A DNA stretch of 64,000 nucleotides, taken from the NCBI RefSeq assembly GCF_905171775.1, contig NC_053494.1:161127956-161191955 (forward strand). The letters are read 5' to 3'. Every line of letters starts with the position of its first letter. Positions within the stretch are counted from its first letter, which is position 1. The translations under genes and the position numbers were made by a program. The DNA is from Rana temporaria (Eukaryota; Chordata; Amphibia; Anura; Ranidae). The notes under the pieces were generated by a model. The model was not told where the DNA came from. It did not search any database and worked only from the letters and a program-made list of their open reading frames with translations. Shown piece after piece: positions 35,090 through 46,612 of the stretch.

Positions 35090-35182
35090 CTCTGCTGTCA
35101 ATAGCATGTTATTAACCAGTTCCATGTAGGCTTTCATCTCTGCTCTCTGGACGTCATCCAAACCGTCACTGAGGGAATGGCC
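35090..35182 (-). CDS. mtx2: mtx2 internal coding exon, 31 codons
   Basis: The acceptor TTCCCCTACACAG and donor GTAACG bound a phase-0 exon encoding GHSLSDGLDDVQRAEMKAYM followed by ELVNNMLLTAE. The EMKAYMxLVNNxLLxAE helix is a hallmark of metaxin proteins and begins the C-terminal GST-like domain. The upstream exon ends FVKAK, giving the expected FVKAKGHSLSDG junction. Confidence 0.97.
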
Positions 35183-35341
35183 CTGTGTAGGGGAAAGCCA
35201 ATGACTGACTATAGGGTGACCTTTAACACAACTCACATTAACACAACTCACATTAACACAACTCGCTCTAACATCACGTATTAGCTCAAGCGTGGGGAAT
35301 AACCCTTCAAGTCTTGTTAAACAAAAACATTTAATACCACT

Positions 35342-35799
35342 TTAAAGGAATTTTTTTTTTTTTTTGCTGAAATGACTGTTTACAGGGTATAGAGACATAA
35401 TAGTTTACTGATTCCTTTTAAAAATGATTAAAAATAGATAAAAATCAATCATATAATGTACCTGCAGTTTCTAGTTTTTTTTTGCATGTTTTTCCTGTTT
35501 ATGTGATGTACAGAGCCATAGAGCCAATACAGGGCAGTGATGGTTTGGAAAACGAAACGGATTGGTGGTGAGGGGTTTTAGACACCCAGTAATCACACCT
35601 CCTTGATTAGTGACCACAGTGAGAAAGCTCCCAGCACTGTGGTTATCAGGAAACAGACAACCAGGAAGTGTGGAGATCAGAGAAGAATTACAGCAACTTG
35701 AGAGCAAAAACGAACAATGAGGACATGAAAACAGCACTGCATTAAGGTAAAGTAGGCTATTAAGATAAAAAAAAAAAAAATCCTTTACAAACCCTTTAA
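35342..35799. mobile_element. TTAA-bounded element with GATTCC and TTTACAAACCCTTTAA end
   Basis: TTAA occurs at 35342-35345 and at 35796-35799. The inner ends are a poly-T block and its poly-A counterpart followed by TCCTTTACAAACCCTTTAA. The interior has no coding potential. Confidence 0.65.
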
Positions 35800-35950
35800 T
35801 GCCAAATCATTTCAAAAACATATTTTCCATTAGGTCAGAATACTCCTTTAAGGCAACAAAATTCACATCCATACATTATAACACAAAACAACTGGGAAGG
35901 TTATCTAATACTTAATATTATATAACTTTTGAAGCCAAATTAGGATAACA

Positions 35951-35954
<4 letters not shown>

Positions 35955-36000
<46 letters not shown>
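35955..36000. repeat. (TA)n microsatellite
   Basis: About 23 TA units. The flank to 36202 has two A-rich runs and no other feature. Confidence 0.97.
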
Positions 36001-36004
<4 letters not shown>

Positions 36005-36539
36005 TACATGCTCCCATTCACATAAGCAACTAAAAATATATAAAAAAAAAAATTGTGCTTACCTTTTCACTTGCTTAAAAAAAAAAAAAAAAAAATCTAC
36101 CTAGCTTTCCTCTTCTATGTAATGGTACTGGAGAAGCTGGGGAGGTGTGTTTACTATTATAACTCTGTTCTGTGCTGGCAGATAACATTATCAGTTGTAA
36201 ACTAGGGGCCATATCCACAAAAGAGATACTCCGGCGTAAGCCGTCGTATCTCTGGTTCTAACTTTGGAACTGATCCTCAGAAGCAGTTTTCCTAAGTTAG
36301 GCAGAAGATCCGACATCTGTAAGGGACTTACACTGCCGGATCTTAGGATGCAGTACCGCATCCGCCACTGGGGGCATTTCGAGTCGAAATGCCTCTTCTA
36401 GTATGCAAATTAGCACTTAGGGCGATCCTCAAAGCTTTTGTGCCTAGTTTTTTCGCCGTAAGTGTTAGTTTGCCTGGTGTAAAACTAGGGCTGCTTTTAC
36501 AAAGTGTAAAGTTAGTCACACCTTGTAAAGGCCCATTCA

Positions 36540-38444
36540 AGCGACGGCATTTGGTATGCATTCCCGAGGGAGAACTCCACGGCAATTTGTAAATTCCAAA
36601 CCGGCATGGGTTCCCCCCCAGGAGCATACCAGGCCCGTAGGTCTGTTATGGGTTGCAAGGAGACCCCCCTCCGCCGAAAAATCGACGTAGGGGGTCCCCC
36701 TACAATCCATACCAGACCCGTATCCAAAGCACGCTACCCGGCCGGTCAGGAATGGGAGTGGGGACGAGCGATCGTCCCCCCCCCTCCTGAGCCGTGCCAG
36801 GCCGCATGCCCTCAACATGGGGGGGTTGGGTGCTCTGGGGCAGGGGGGCGCACTGCGGGCCCCCCCACCTCAGAGCACCCTGTCCCCATGTTGATGAGGA
36901 CAGGACCTCTTCCCGACAACCCTTGCCGTTGGTTGTCGGGGTCTGCGGGCGGGGGCTTATCGGAATCTGGGAGTCCCCTTTAATAAGGGGGCCCCCAGAT
37001 ACCGGCCCCCCACCCTAAGTGAATGGATATGGGGTACATCGTACCCCTATCCATTCACCTGGAGGCAAAAAGTAAAAGTTAGTAAACACACAACACAAGG
37101 CTTTTTAAAATAATTTATTATTCTGCTCCGGATGCCCCCCCTGTCTTCGTTATTAGCTCAATTACCAGGGGGGGCTTCTTCTTCCACTCTCCGGGGGTCT
37201 TCTCCGCTCTCCGGGGGGGGTTTCTTCTTCCGCTCTCCGGGGGGGGGCTTCTCCGGACTCCGGGGGGCTTCTTCCATCTTCTCCCCTCTTCCGCTGTTGA
37301 CTCGGCGAACCCCGGTTCTTCTGCAGCTCTCCGGTGCCTTCTTCTTCAGCGCTGGCTGCCTGCTATGTTTGTGTGTTAGCTCGATTTCAAACAGGCAGCC
37401 AGCGCGGTCTTCTGTGACGTCAGGTTCTTCTCCCCTCTTCCACCACGTGGGTACCTGCCGGAGCATGATGGGACGGTGATGCCTATATAAATGGGATGCA
37501 AGGTGCGCTTCCATCATTACAGCGACAACAGGCGACGAGGCAACATCGGAAGAGGGGAGAAGAACCTGACGTCACAGAAGACCGCGCTGGCTGCCTGTTT
37601 GAAATCGAGCTAACACACAAACATAGCAGGCAGCCAGCGCTGAAGAAGAAGGCACCGGAGAGCTGCAGAAGAACCGGGGTTCGCCGAGTCAACAGCGGAA
37701 GAGGGGAGAAGATGGAAGAAGCCCCCCGGAGTCCGGAGAAGCCCCCCCCCGGAGAGCGGAAGAAGAAACCCCCCCCGGAGAGCGGAGAAGACCCCCGGAG
37801 AGTGGAAGAAGAAGCCCCCCCTGGTAATTGAGCTAATAACGAAGACAGGGGGGGCATCCGGAGCAGAATAATAAATTATTTTAAAAAGCCTTGTGTTGTG
37901 TGTTTAATAACTTTTACTTTTTGCCTCCAGGTGAATGGATAGGGGTACGATGTACCCCATATCCATTCACTTAGGGTGGGGGGCCGGTATCTGGGGGCCC
38001 CCTTATTAAAGGGGACTCCCAGATTCCGATAAGCCCCCGCCCGCATACCCCGACAACCAACGGCAAGGGTTGTCGGGAAGAGGTCCTGTCCTCATCAACA
38101 TGGGGACAGGGTGCTCTGGGGTGGGGGGGCCCGCAGTGTGCCCCCCTGCCCCAGAGCACCCAACCCCCCCATGTTGAGGTCATGCGGCCTGGCACGGCTC
38201 AGGAGGGGGGGGGACGCTCGCTCGTCCCCACTCCCATTCCTGACCGGCCGGGTAGCGTGCTTTGGATACGGGTCTGGTATGGATTGTAGGGGGACCCCCT
38301 ACGTCGTTTTTTCGGCGGAGGAGGGTCTCCTTACAACCCATAACAGACCTAAGGGCCTGGTATGCTCCTGGGGGGGGAACCCATGCCGGTTTTTTCTTTG
38401 AAAATTGGCATGGAGTTCTCCCTCTCAGGAATGCATGCTGAGCG
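36540..38444. repeat. Near-perfect 1.9-kb palindrome, ~900-bp arms, ~109-bp loop
   Basis: The left arm (36540-37440) and right arm (37550-38444) match in reverse complement throughout. Examples are GTGAATGGATATGGGGTACA facing its complement, AGGCTTTTTAAAATAATTTA facing TAAATTATTTTAAAAAGCCT, and CAGGCAGCCAGCGCGGTCTT facing its complement. Only scattered differences are visible. The loop, 37441-37549, contains TATATAAAT at about 37481-37489. Each arm carries a purine-rich frame and an AATAAA facing outward. Confidence 0.92.
37496..37831 (+). other. Purine-rich ORF in the right arm of the palindrome (mirrored in the left arm)
   Basis: A 111-codon frame begins 7-15 bases after the loop TATATAAAT and ends before AATAAA at 37870-37875. 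It is rich in Pro, Glu, Lys and Arg, with repeated PPGERKKKPPPESGEDP-like units. The mirror frame is on the minus strand at 37517-37158, with AATAAA at 37119-37114. T-poor purine tracts rarely contain stops, so the frame may be compositional. I recognise no domain. Confidence 0.2.
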
Positions 38445-38805
38445 ACGCTGTCATTTTTTTTTTTAATTATTTGTTTTCCCGGCGCGTCTTTGTTTTCACC
38501 CGTCGCAACTTTAGTGTCCCGTCGCTATTCACAAAGCCGCCCGGCGTCAATTACGTTCGCGCGATGCACGTCGGGAAAATGACGTCACACGCATGCGCAG
38601 TACGGCCGGCGCGGGAGCGCGCCTCATTTAAATTGTAAACGCCCCACGGAGAGGAGGAACGCCTTACGACGGCGGCACTTAAGTTACACTGCTTGAAATT
38701 TTTACGTAAGTGCTTTGTGGATCAGGCACTTAGGTAAAAACTTTAAGTCAGTGTAACTTAACTGCTGAAAGTTAAGTTACGCCGCCTGGCTGAGGATTTG
38801 GCCCT

Positions 38806-39442
38806 AGATTTCTACACTGTCCCAAAGAAGAGATAAAGATCTCAATACTCAGGTGGTACATTGTGCAGTGTGCATGTTAATACACGTACAAAAAAAACCC
38901 TCGGTTTGCACATAATTGAACATTGTAAATTATTCTAAACAATAGAAGCTGCTCACAGAGTTCTATGTATGAACTTGGTGCAAAGAAACACTCAGAAATA
39001 GAAGCATTTTATTTGTATTTTTTTGTATTTTTAGGTATGCAGTGTGAATGGGAACATATAACACATATAGTGGGGGGTTCTCTGAAATTTGGCTGCAAAA
39101 ATGAAAATAAATATACTTTAAAATGTAAATGTATGCATTTGCCGCCTCACCACTGCAATCACAGAGATATATGTAACAAATTCCAGGTATCTGCTGTGTC
39201 TCAGTGGAGCCATTAAGCAGCCTGTGGTATACATACACTTCATGCAGAGTGGCCCTTTACTAAGGTTATAAATTCAGCTTGACAGAATATCCCCAGACCA
39301 GCCTGGATGCTTTCCAATGCTTTTACTAGAATATCTACAGACACAATTTGCCCAGCGATTTTATTTTACTGCATAATATACAGCAGTATTTTGTTATATA
39401 AAGATTATATCTGGATTCAGGCTCACAAAATCCAGATTTTTT
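38806..39442. other. mtx2 intron, no feature recognised
   Basis: AT-rich non-repetitive sequence with no exon and no paired termini. Confidence 0.35.
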
Positions 39443-39933
39443 TTAAAGCATAAGTAAAGGTTTGTTTAAAAAAAAAAAAAAAAAAAAAACATGTCATACT
39501 TACCTCCTCTGTGCAGTTGGTTTTGCACAGAGTGGCCCCCGATCCTCCTCTTCTGGGGTCCCTCAGCGGCGCTCCTCCTCTTCTCAAGTGCTCCGTTGGA
39601 GAGCCACTCTCCCTGGTGGCACTCGTGTGGGCACGCTCCTGTGTCCTGCTGCTGAGTCCATGGACACAGACAGCAGGACTCGACCCCATCCCCTGGCTCC
39701 GGCGTCATTGGATTTGATTGACAGCAGTGGGAGCCAATGGCTGCACTGCAATCAATCTTTCCAATCAGGACCTGAGACACTGGCTGGAGCTGGTGTGCTC
39801 ATCTCCGTCGCTGGAAAGTAAAGGGGGGTCAGGAAAGTAAAAGGGGCTGCTGCATCACAGGAGGTTTGTCATCTACTGTAAATGCATAGACTGCATTAGG
39901 GTGAAAAACCTTGAGGGTTTACAACCCCTTTAA
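39443..39933. mobile_element. TTAA-bounded R2-type element
   Basis: TTAA edges enclose AGCATAAGTAAAGGTTTG and TTTACAACCCCTTTAA ends. It shares the GTGCAGTTGGTTTTGCACAG core and GATTTGATTGACAGCAG block with the copies at 20973, 26769 and 60141. It contains a long poly-A run at 39469-39489. Confidence 0.75.
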
Positions 39934-40229
39934 GCATCATTCCACCAAAACCAAATATTTCAGTTATAACTGGAAGCTGGTTGGTGGATTTATTCTACTT
40001 TCTTATATGTATCTGAACTGGCAGGGTGAGATGTTTCACTCAAGTTCCCAACTTTAATGCCCTGGTATGATGGAGGGCATTAAACTTCCGCTAAATGCTT
40101 TGTAATGTGCAGTGATTAAAAATCACGGCCCCCCCCCCCCCCAACAATTATTCTGTCAATAACCTATCATGTACAGTCCCATAGCAGGTTTATAACAGTT
40201 TTACTTTTCTAAACTTCAGCAGAGGTAAA

Positions 40230-40397
40230 CTTTAAAGTAAACCAGTGCTAAGGGAAACCTAGAGGCTCCCATAACCAACTTATGTTTCTCCAGGATGCTA
40301 GTTGCCTGGCTGGTCCGAATTCGGACTTCATTTAATGCATGCTTGTTCCAGGTCATTTGATCAAAAGTCTCAGAATCAGCCAGGAACCAAGCATTTT

Positions 40398-40461
<64 letters not shown>

Positions 40462-40935
40462 GTTTTCTACCTTTTATAATGTCTTGAAGCTATACTTCCA
40501 TCCTACCTCGCTGTGGCGAGGTACATAATTTCTGCCTTTCCATTGACTCCTGGGATTGCTGTGCCATCAATCCCAGGAGTCGATGGGCATCCCCCACAGC
40601 TACCATTGATTTATTTCAAAACAATAAAAGACGCCATGCTAGGCGGAGATGGGCGGCATTTTTCAAATGGGAAATTTGTATTTTGTCAGTTTATGGAAAC
40701 CTGGCCGGCATACAGTGGGGCGTGCTTCATTCCCATAGCACATGTGCAAGATCGGGAGGTGCATGCTGGTCAGATGCCCACAGTCAGGATGGCCATGCAG
40801 TGTATCTGGAGATCAAACAAAATAATAAAAAAGGGGACCCTTTTGAGGATGGCCAAATTGTAAAGTCTAAGCAGTGACTGTCACAGTGGTAATTTTTTAT
40901 TTAAACTTCACTCTACTTGAAGGTTTCCGTTAAAC
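40230..40935. repeat. Repeat unit with internal (TA)n microsatellite
   Basis: The ends AGTAAACCAGTGCTAAGGGA and CTACTTGAAGGTTTCCGTT look like decayed inverted termini. A (TA)n run fills 40402-40459. An inner stem pairs GACTCCTGGGATTG with CAATCCCAGGAGTC (about 40545-40582). A poly-C run lies at 40129-40142. Confidence 0.5.
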
Positions 40936-40973
40936 AATCACACACATTTAGTGTATTCTCTTGGAAGCCTTAC

Positions 40974-41050
40974 CTTGGCTTTTACAAATTGTACTATTGG
41001 TCCCAGTTCTGATATTACTTGATTCCCAACATGGATAAAAGGAACTTTTC
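40974..41050 (-). CDS. mtx2: mtx2 internal coding exon in the N-terminal GST-like domain
   Basis: A poly-T tract and TAG acceptor precede the exon, and the donor is GTAAGG. Its first two bases, GA, complete a Gly codon begun in the missing upstream exon. It then encodes KVPFIHVGNQVISELGPIVQ followed by FVKAK. The KVPFI segment occupies the cis-proline strand of the thioredoxin-like fold in the Tom37/metaxin N-terminal domain. This is the most upstream mtx2 exon I can find. About 65-70 N-terminal residues are absent from the window. Confidence 0.96.
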
Positions 41051-41163
41051 CTAAAAAAAAAAAAAAAAAGACATTGAAAGTAATATTAAAAAGCCACAAA
41101 CAGAAATAAAAAAGCCACACATTTGTGGTTAGTTATGCCTCTTCATTACTAGCATGATATCAT

Positions 41164-42162
41164 TTAGAGTGGATGTAAACCCTTTTTTTATGTCACAATG
41201 TAGAGTATAAGATTTCCTATCACCTGTGCCCAGTCTTGCCAGACAGAGTTAATCCAGCTCTGAGCAATCCTCTTTTATTGTTCAGTGAAATAAAACAGAC
41301 CACCAGAGAAAAACCTTAGTCCGTTCCGCCCCTTTGCTGTGAGTGACAGGTTACTTACATATCTCATGCACTAGCCTGGAGGCAGGCATTATTTTTAAAT
41401 TCCCACCCCCACTCCTTTTGTGAAGTCATGTGGTTACTTTTCTGGATTTTGACTGGATGTTAAGTGATCATAGCAAATTTAAGGCCCCTTTCAGACTGGG
41501 GCGGGAGCCGCGGTGGCGGTATAACGCCGCTAAAAATAGCGGCGCTATACCGCCGGGATTGCCGCGGGAATCAGCCGCTAGCGGTGCAGTATTAACCCCC
41601 GCTAGCGGCCGATAAAGGGTTAATACCGCCCGCAATGCGCCTCTATAGAGGCGCATTGCGGGCGGTATTGCCGCGGTTTTCCATTGTTTTCAATGGGAAG
41701 GAGCGGTGAAGGAGCGGTATACATGCCGCTCCTCTCACCACTCCAAAGATGCTGCTGACAGGAGATTTTTTTGTCTCCCGCCAGCGCATCGCCTCAGTGT
41801 GAAATCCCTCGGGCTTTCACATTGAGTCTGCAGTGAAGGAGTTTTTCATGCGGGATAGCAGCGCTATTTTTAGCGCTGTACCGCCTGAAAAACTCCTCAA
41901 CGTGAAAAGGGCCTAAGTGTAAGGAATACACAGTAAAAAATGCATGTTGACAAGGGGAGTGTAGAGGTGGCTGACATCACAACTCCACCCACCGAGCTCC
42001 AAACAGATCCACCCACAGAATCTGCAGTTTTTTAGGTCTAATAACAGGCAGAGGGGAGACATTTGACAGGTAAGGATACATGCCGGAGGCTTCTATATCC
42101 TTATAGATCAGCACTATGGCAGCAGTTTAGAAAGGATGAAAGCGGGTTTACATCCGCTTTAA
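41164..42162. mobile_element. Element with GTGGATGTAAACCC termini, split by a MITE
   Basis: AGAGTGGATGTAAACCC (41167) and GGGTTTACATCCGCTTTAA (42162) are inverted. The right edge is TTAA and the left is a decayed TTAG. The element at 41482-41914 is inserted within it. Confidence 0.75.
41482..41914. mobile_element. MITE with AGGCCCCTTTCAGACTGGG termini
   Basis: The ends AGGCCCCTTTCA and TGAAAAGGGCCT are inverted. Internal stems pair GCGGCGCTATACCGCC-like words, and AATACCGCCCGCAATGCGCC faces its complement at about 41620-41668. It is CpG-rich and non-coding. Confidence 0.75.
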
Positions 42163-42212
42163 GTCACGGGCTGGAATAAACATGGTACAAATAACTAGAT
42201 AATAAATACGTA

Positions 42213-42416
42213 TTGAACTGCCATTTGTCAGAAGAAGGGAAACGTTATTCCTCTCTATATATCCCCCTCAATTACAGGCCATTAGCCATTTCCAATGCCT
42301 ATAAAACGAACTCTAAGCTTACTAGAACACTTGTTCTGCTTTTTTGGATGCACCGCAGTCCCAACCAGTTCCTTTCTTCTATCAGCGTCAAGGACAATTT
42401 AATGTTTTTCATATAG
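42213..42416 (+). pseudogene. Possible LINE reverse-transcriptase shard
   Basis: A 67-codon frame contains PLNYRPLAISNAYKTNSK, which resembles the NYRPI-x-L-x-N-x-x-YK motif of LINE reverse transcriptases. No other RT motif is visible nearby, so the assignment is weak. Confidence 0.3.
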
Positions 42417-42631
42417 AAAGTGGCGAACCCCTTTAGGTCCCGACTACAGAAAAGGAAATCCTAATGTTTTTTCTTAGCATTCACAATCTCTTCTTATCTA
42501 TATATCTAGGACCGAAACAACGAATCGATTAATCAACAACTAATCGATTATGAAATTAATCGATTACAATTTTCATAATCGATTAATCGGCCAGTAACAT
42601 AATGGGGTTAAAAAAACTAAAATTAGGCCTT

Positions 42632-43862
42632 TAGAGTACAAATATACAATAGAACAGTGCAGCGCAAAAATAAAATTACTAAAAAATTACTAAAAACCTC
42701 AAATCCATAAGCAGAAAAAGAGTCCATATGTGTAAGTGAAGAAAGGTTCAATTGATTCTCAGCATGCAGTGCAGGTAAATATATGTGACCAGAGAAATAT
42801 CCTCCACCGTGCATAAGATGGCCTCTCACCTCACATATTCGACCTTACAAGGTCACAAGGCATATAACGCAACCAAGGGATCCTGATTTAGCACGTCAAA
42901 GGGATGATTGATGACTCAGTGTAAATCACAAATGACCTCAAATCCTGCAGTGGTACTCCACCATAGAGGAACAGAAGAAAGGAAACCTAGTGCTCTCTGT
43001 TTTGACAGTTTATTACGGTAAAAAACACATTTAAAGTGGAGGTTCACCCAAAAACGTAATTTTTAACATTAGATTGAGGCTCGTTTTGTCAAGGGGAATC
43101 GGGTGTTTTTTTTTAAATCAAAGCAGTACTTACCGTTTTAGAGATAGATCTTCTCCGCCGCTTCCGGGTATAGGCTGCGGGACTGGGCGTTCCTATTTGA
43201 TTGACAGGCTTCCGACAGTCGCATACATCGTGTCACGATTTTCCGAAAGTAGCCGAACGTCGGTGCGCAGGCGCTGTATAGAGCCGCACCGACGTTCGGC
43301 TACTCTTGACGCGATGTATGGGACCGTCGGAAGCCTGTCAATCAAATAGGAACGCCCAGTCCCGAAGACCATACCCAGAAGCGGTGGAGAAGATCTATCT
43401 CTAAAACGGTAAGTACTGCTTCGATTTTAAAAAAAAACACCCGATTCCCCTAGACAAAATGAGCCTCAATCTAATGTTAAAAATTGTTTTTCGGTCGAAC
43501 TCCCGCTTTAAAACGACTCACGTGCTAAGGCACTCTAAGCGCGAGTGCCAGCTGATAAGGCGTGCAACATATCCATACGAAGGTAAACAAAGCAGCGGTG
43601 ATTGCGGATGACGTCCTATGTGGCTCCTCCCCCCGTACGCGTTACATCCTATGGGTGGGACTTCTTCAGCGTGTGGCAGGAAGACGCCTATGCACGGTGG
43701 AGGATATTTCTCTGGTCACATATATTTACCTGCACTGCATGCTGAGAATCAATTGAACCTTTCTTCACTTACACATATGGACTCTTTTTCTGCTTATGGA
43801 TTTGAGGTTTTTAGTAATTTTATTTTTGCGCTGCACTGTTCTATTGTATATTTGGCTTGGGA
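42632..43862. repeat. Inverted pair of one repeat flanking a palindrome
   Basis: The segment 42632-42815, with AATAGAACAGTGCAGCGCAA and GTGCAGGTAAATATATGTGA, is the reverse complement of 43695-43862. The TTAA palindrome at 43031-43511 lies between them. Confidence 0.85.
43031..43511. mobile_element. TTAA-bounded palindromic element, ~230-bp arms
   Basis: The ends TTAAAGTGGAGGTTCACC and GGTCGAACTCCCGCTTTAA have TTAA outermost. The arms match base for base over long runs, for example TTAGATTGAGGCTCGTTTTG, GATAGATCTTCTCCGCCGCT and GACAGGCTTCCGAC against their complements. The centre is near 43277. No coding sequence is seen. Confidence 0.92.
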
Positions 43863-44368
43863 TTTTTTTATGAATTCATCCTTAGTGCTGGCTTACAATT
43901 TTTATTATTATATTTCTTTTGTAAATTTTTTCAGCGCTGAATACCTTTTATTGCTTTATAGTACAAAAAAGCAAATCGCTACTGTAAATATTACTTTCAC
44001 TGTCCCACGGTAAAAAAAAATGAACCCCTTACAGTAGCGATTATTTTCTCTTTTTGTACTTATTTTTGTTTTTTTAACCCCATTATGTTACTAAACTTCT
44101 CAGGCCGGGTTCACACCTTTTTTTTGGTGCTTTTTGCAGAAACACACTACAGTTCATTTACATGTTTTCCTATGGGACACGTTCACATGCATCACTATGC
44201 ATATCTGTAGTTCAGCGCATGCCAGGTCAGCTTCAGCAGGAAGAAACATCCAGATTGGGTTTACTTCTTCTCAATCCACAAAGAACAATAAAGAATCAAA
44301 CAAATAAATCCTGCCAGATATATATATTAAAAAGCCACAGGGCACTGATACAAACCAAATCTAGATTG

Positions 44369-44490
44369 TAAGCTCTAATGAGCAGGACCCTCTGATCCCG
44401 CCTGTATAGAATTTTATTGTAAATGTATTGTCTGCCCTCATGTAAAGCGCTGCGCAAACTTTTGGCTCTATATAAATTCTGTATAATAAT
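44369..44490 (+). repeat. SINE/LINE-like 3' tail with AATAATA end
   Basis: CTAGATTGTAAGCTCTAATG, TGTAAAGCGCTGCGCAAACT and TATATAAATTCTGTATAATA follow the same order as the unit at 3843-3975. The flank 44491-44982 has no recognised feature. Confidence 0.6.
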
Positions 44491-44990
44491 ACAAAGGAGG
44501 ATTGATCATTTCAGTCACCAGCCTCTTTTTTTTTTAATTATAAATGACTTGCTTTTAATAATAATAATTTTATATTTTATAACAAAATATGAGGCTTTAT
44601 TGTATAAAAAGTGCAGAGCCGGTTACTAAAATGTCATCCTGGAAACTAGAGTTCCCTGTGTGATAAAGTGAGAAAAATCCAGGATTTATAGCACACAGCA
44701 CACTCATAAAATACTCAGATATTCCTAAATTACACCCCTGTGCAGTCCACACACGGCCACCGGTGAAAATGCAAGTGTCTCCGAAATAACTTCACGTCCT
44801 CAGATCCAGGAACCTCATACAAGAGTTTAACTCTACACACAGTATTGGGACACATTGAAGATAAACTGATGGACAGGAGAACTCCCGGCATCTTTTATAG
44901 TTGGGCCTTACCATCATACATAATGAGATTTTATATATTTCATAGTGTGCAGCAATACCCCTCTAACGATGACTAGCGTTACATGTAGAC

Positions 44991-45354
44991 CACAGGTGTC
45001 AAACACAAGGCCCGAGGGCCAAATCCGGCCCTCCAGGCCATTTCATGTGGCCCTCACACCTCTCCTGCAGTTGCAGGAGAGCTCCAGCCCTCCTCTGGTC
45101 CTACTTCAGACCATTACTTTCTGCTTTCAAGCAATGCATCCAGCTTCTTCCCAGCAGCAGCATACGGAAAGGGGGGTGCACTGTGATATAAGGGACAGTG
45201 GGAGACTCAACTACTGATGGTGGGGTGGCTCTTGACATCTAATGTAAAGGGAAGGGGATGTGCTGGACATCTAATCTTACAGATACAACCGGCCCTTTTG
45301 AGGGCAATCATAATGCTGATGCGGCCCTCAATAAAATGGAGTTTGACACCCCTG
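44991..45354. mobile_element. hAT-type MITE with perfect ATGTAGAC duplication
   Basis: The ends CACAGGTGTCAAACACAAGG and GGAGTTTGACACCCCTG are inverted. ATGTAGAC precedes (44983-44990) and follows (45355-45362), a perfect 8-bp target duplication. CGAGGGCCAAATCCGGCCCT lies next to the left end. No transposase is present. Confidence 0.9.
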
Positions 45355-45707
45355 ATGTAGACTAATTGGAGCCTCTTTCACACTGGGCTTATCAATGCAT
45401 GCCCTGTCTGAAGGCCAAGTTTACTCTCACGATTGGGAGCAGTAGGTGTCTGTGCAGTCGCAGAATCCTGATTGACATGAATGGGGATGCATGGAACACC
45501 TGTGCAACCCTGTGCGGGTAAACATGGCCCTCACATGTGGCACACATTGATATGCCCCGTGTGAGCTAGGCCTAAGATCAAAATCTAGCTAGCATTCAAA
45601 TCTATTTTACATACAAGTGCCTAAAATCGATCTTACACTAGCAGCATTGAAGTGACACTAAACTCTAAACTGGTTTAAAAAAAATATATTATATGTATGC
45701 CTTCCCA

Positions 45708-46010
45708 CCAGTGCCCATAAGTGCTGCCTATCAGTGCCAGCCATCTGTCATTGCCATCTAACAGTGCCAGCCACCTGTCAGTGCCCATAACTGCCGCCTA
45801 TCAGTTTCAGACATCTGTCAGTGCCATCAGTGCCGCCTATCAGTGCCAGCCACCTGTCAGTGCCATCTAACAGTGCCAGCCATCAGTACCAGCCACCTGT
45901 CAGTGCCATCAGTGCCCATAACTGCTGCCTATTAGTGCTAGTGCCCATAGGTGCCACCTATCAGTGACCATCAGTCAGGGCCACCTATCAGTGCCCACCC
46001 CTTGAACTGT
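45708..46010. repeat. Minisatellite of CAGTGCCAGCCACCTGT-type units
   Basis: Variants of AGTGCCATCTAACAGTGCCA and GCCACCTGTCAGTGCC repeat irregularly across the segment. A poly-A run follows at 46021-46037. The stretch 45355-45707 has no other feature. Confidence 0.8.
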
Positions 46011-46191
46011 CACATGGCATTAAAAAAAAAAAAAAAAGTATTGGTAATCGTATCAGCGAGTACATGAAAAAAAAAGTATCAGGACTTGTACTCGGTGCTA
46101 AAAAAGTGGTATTGGGACAACCCTACTTATATTGGAAGATTTGTTTCATCTCTGAATCACCTGAGGCCAGTCACTTCATTGGGTATATGTA

Positions 46192-46612
46192 AGGCCCCGT
46201 ACAGACGAGCGGACAGTCCGATGAAAACGGTCCACCGGATCGTTTTCATTGGACATGTCCGCTGGGAGATTTCGGTCTGATGGCTGTACACACCATCAAA
46301 CCGAAATCCGCGCGGACAGAGAACGCGGTGACGTAGACGACACCGACGTTCTCTATCGCGCGGGTTCAATGCTTCCACGCATGCGTCGAATCAATTCGAC
46401 GCATGCGCGGGATTTCTGTCCGCTGGTTAGACGTACTAACCAGCGGACATGTCCGCCGGACAGCTTCCCAGCGGACATGTTTCTTAGCATGCTAAGAAAC
46501 ATTTGTCCGCTGGAAATCTGTCCGCTAGCCTGTACATACGATCGGATCTGTCCGCCGACACTGGTCGGCGGACCAGTTTCAACGGACATATCCGGTCGTG
46601 TGTACGAGGCCT
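46192..46612. mobile_element. MITE with AGGCCCCGTACAGACGAG termini
   Basis: The left AGGCCCCGTACAGACGAGCG and right CGGTCGTGTGTACGAGGCCT are inverted. Internal stems include TTCTTAGCATGCTAAGAA and CAATTCGACGCATGCG-type pairs, with repeated GTCCGCTGG words. It is non-coding. Confidence 0.8.

Larger units (their letters stand above)
36203..38805. mobile_element. Long element with TAGGGGCCATATCC termini carrying a giant palindrome
   Basis: The left end TAGGGGCCATATCCACAAA and right end GGATTTGGCCCTA are inverted. The outer 330 bp each side (TACGCC- and AAGTTA-rich) resembles the MITEs at 30908 and 50912. The middle is the 1.9-kb palindrome. No transposase is seen, so it is a non-autonomous element that has acquired a large inverted repeat. 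Confidence 0.75.
42507..44200. mobile_element. hAT-type element split by nested repeats
   Basis: The left end TAGGACCGAAACAACGAATC, then CGATTAATC, belongs to the same broad group as 23330-23949. After an insertion of about 1.3 kb the element resumes at about 43962 with CAAATCGCTACTGTAAATAT and CCCCTTACAGTAGCGATTA, matching the interior of that copy. The right terminus is missing. Confidence 0.7.

Noticed and set aside
35955..36130. Possible exon or SINE near a TA repeat and A-runs
   Set aside because: No splice-bounded conserved peptide and no tRNA-like promoter boxes could be recognised.
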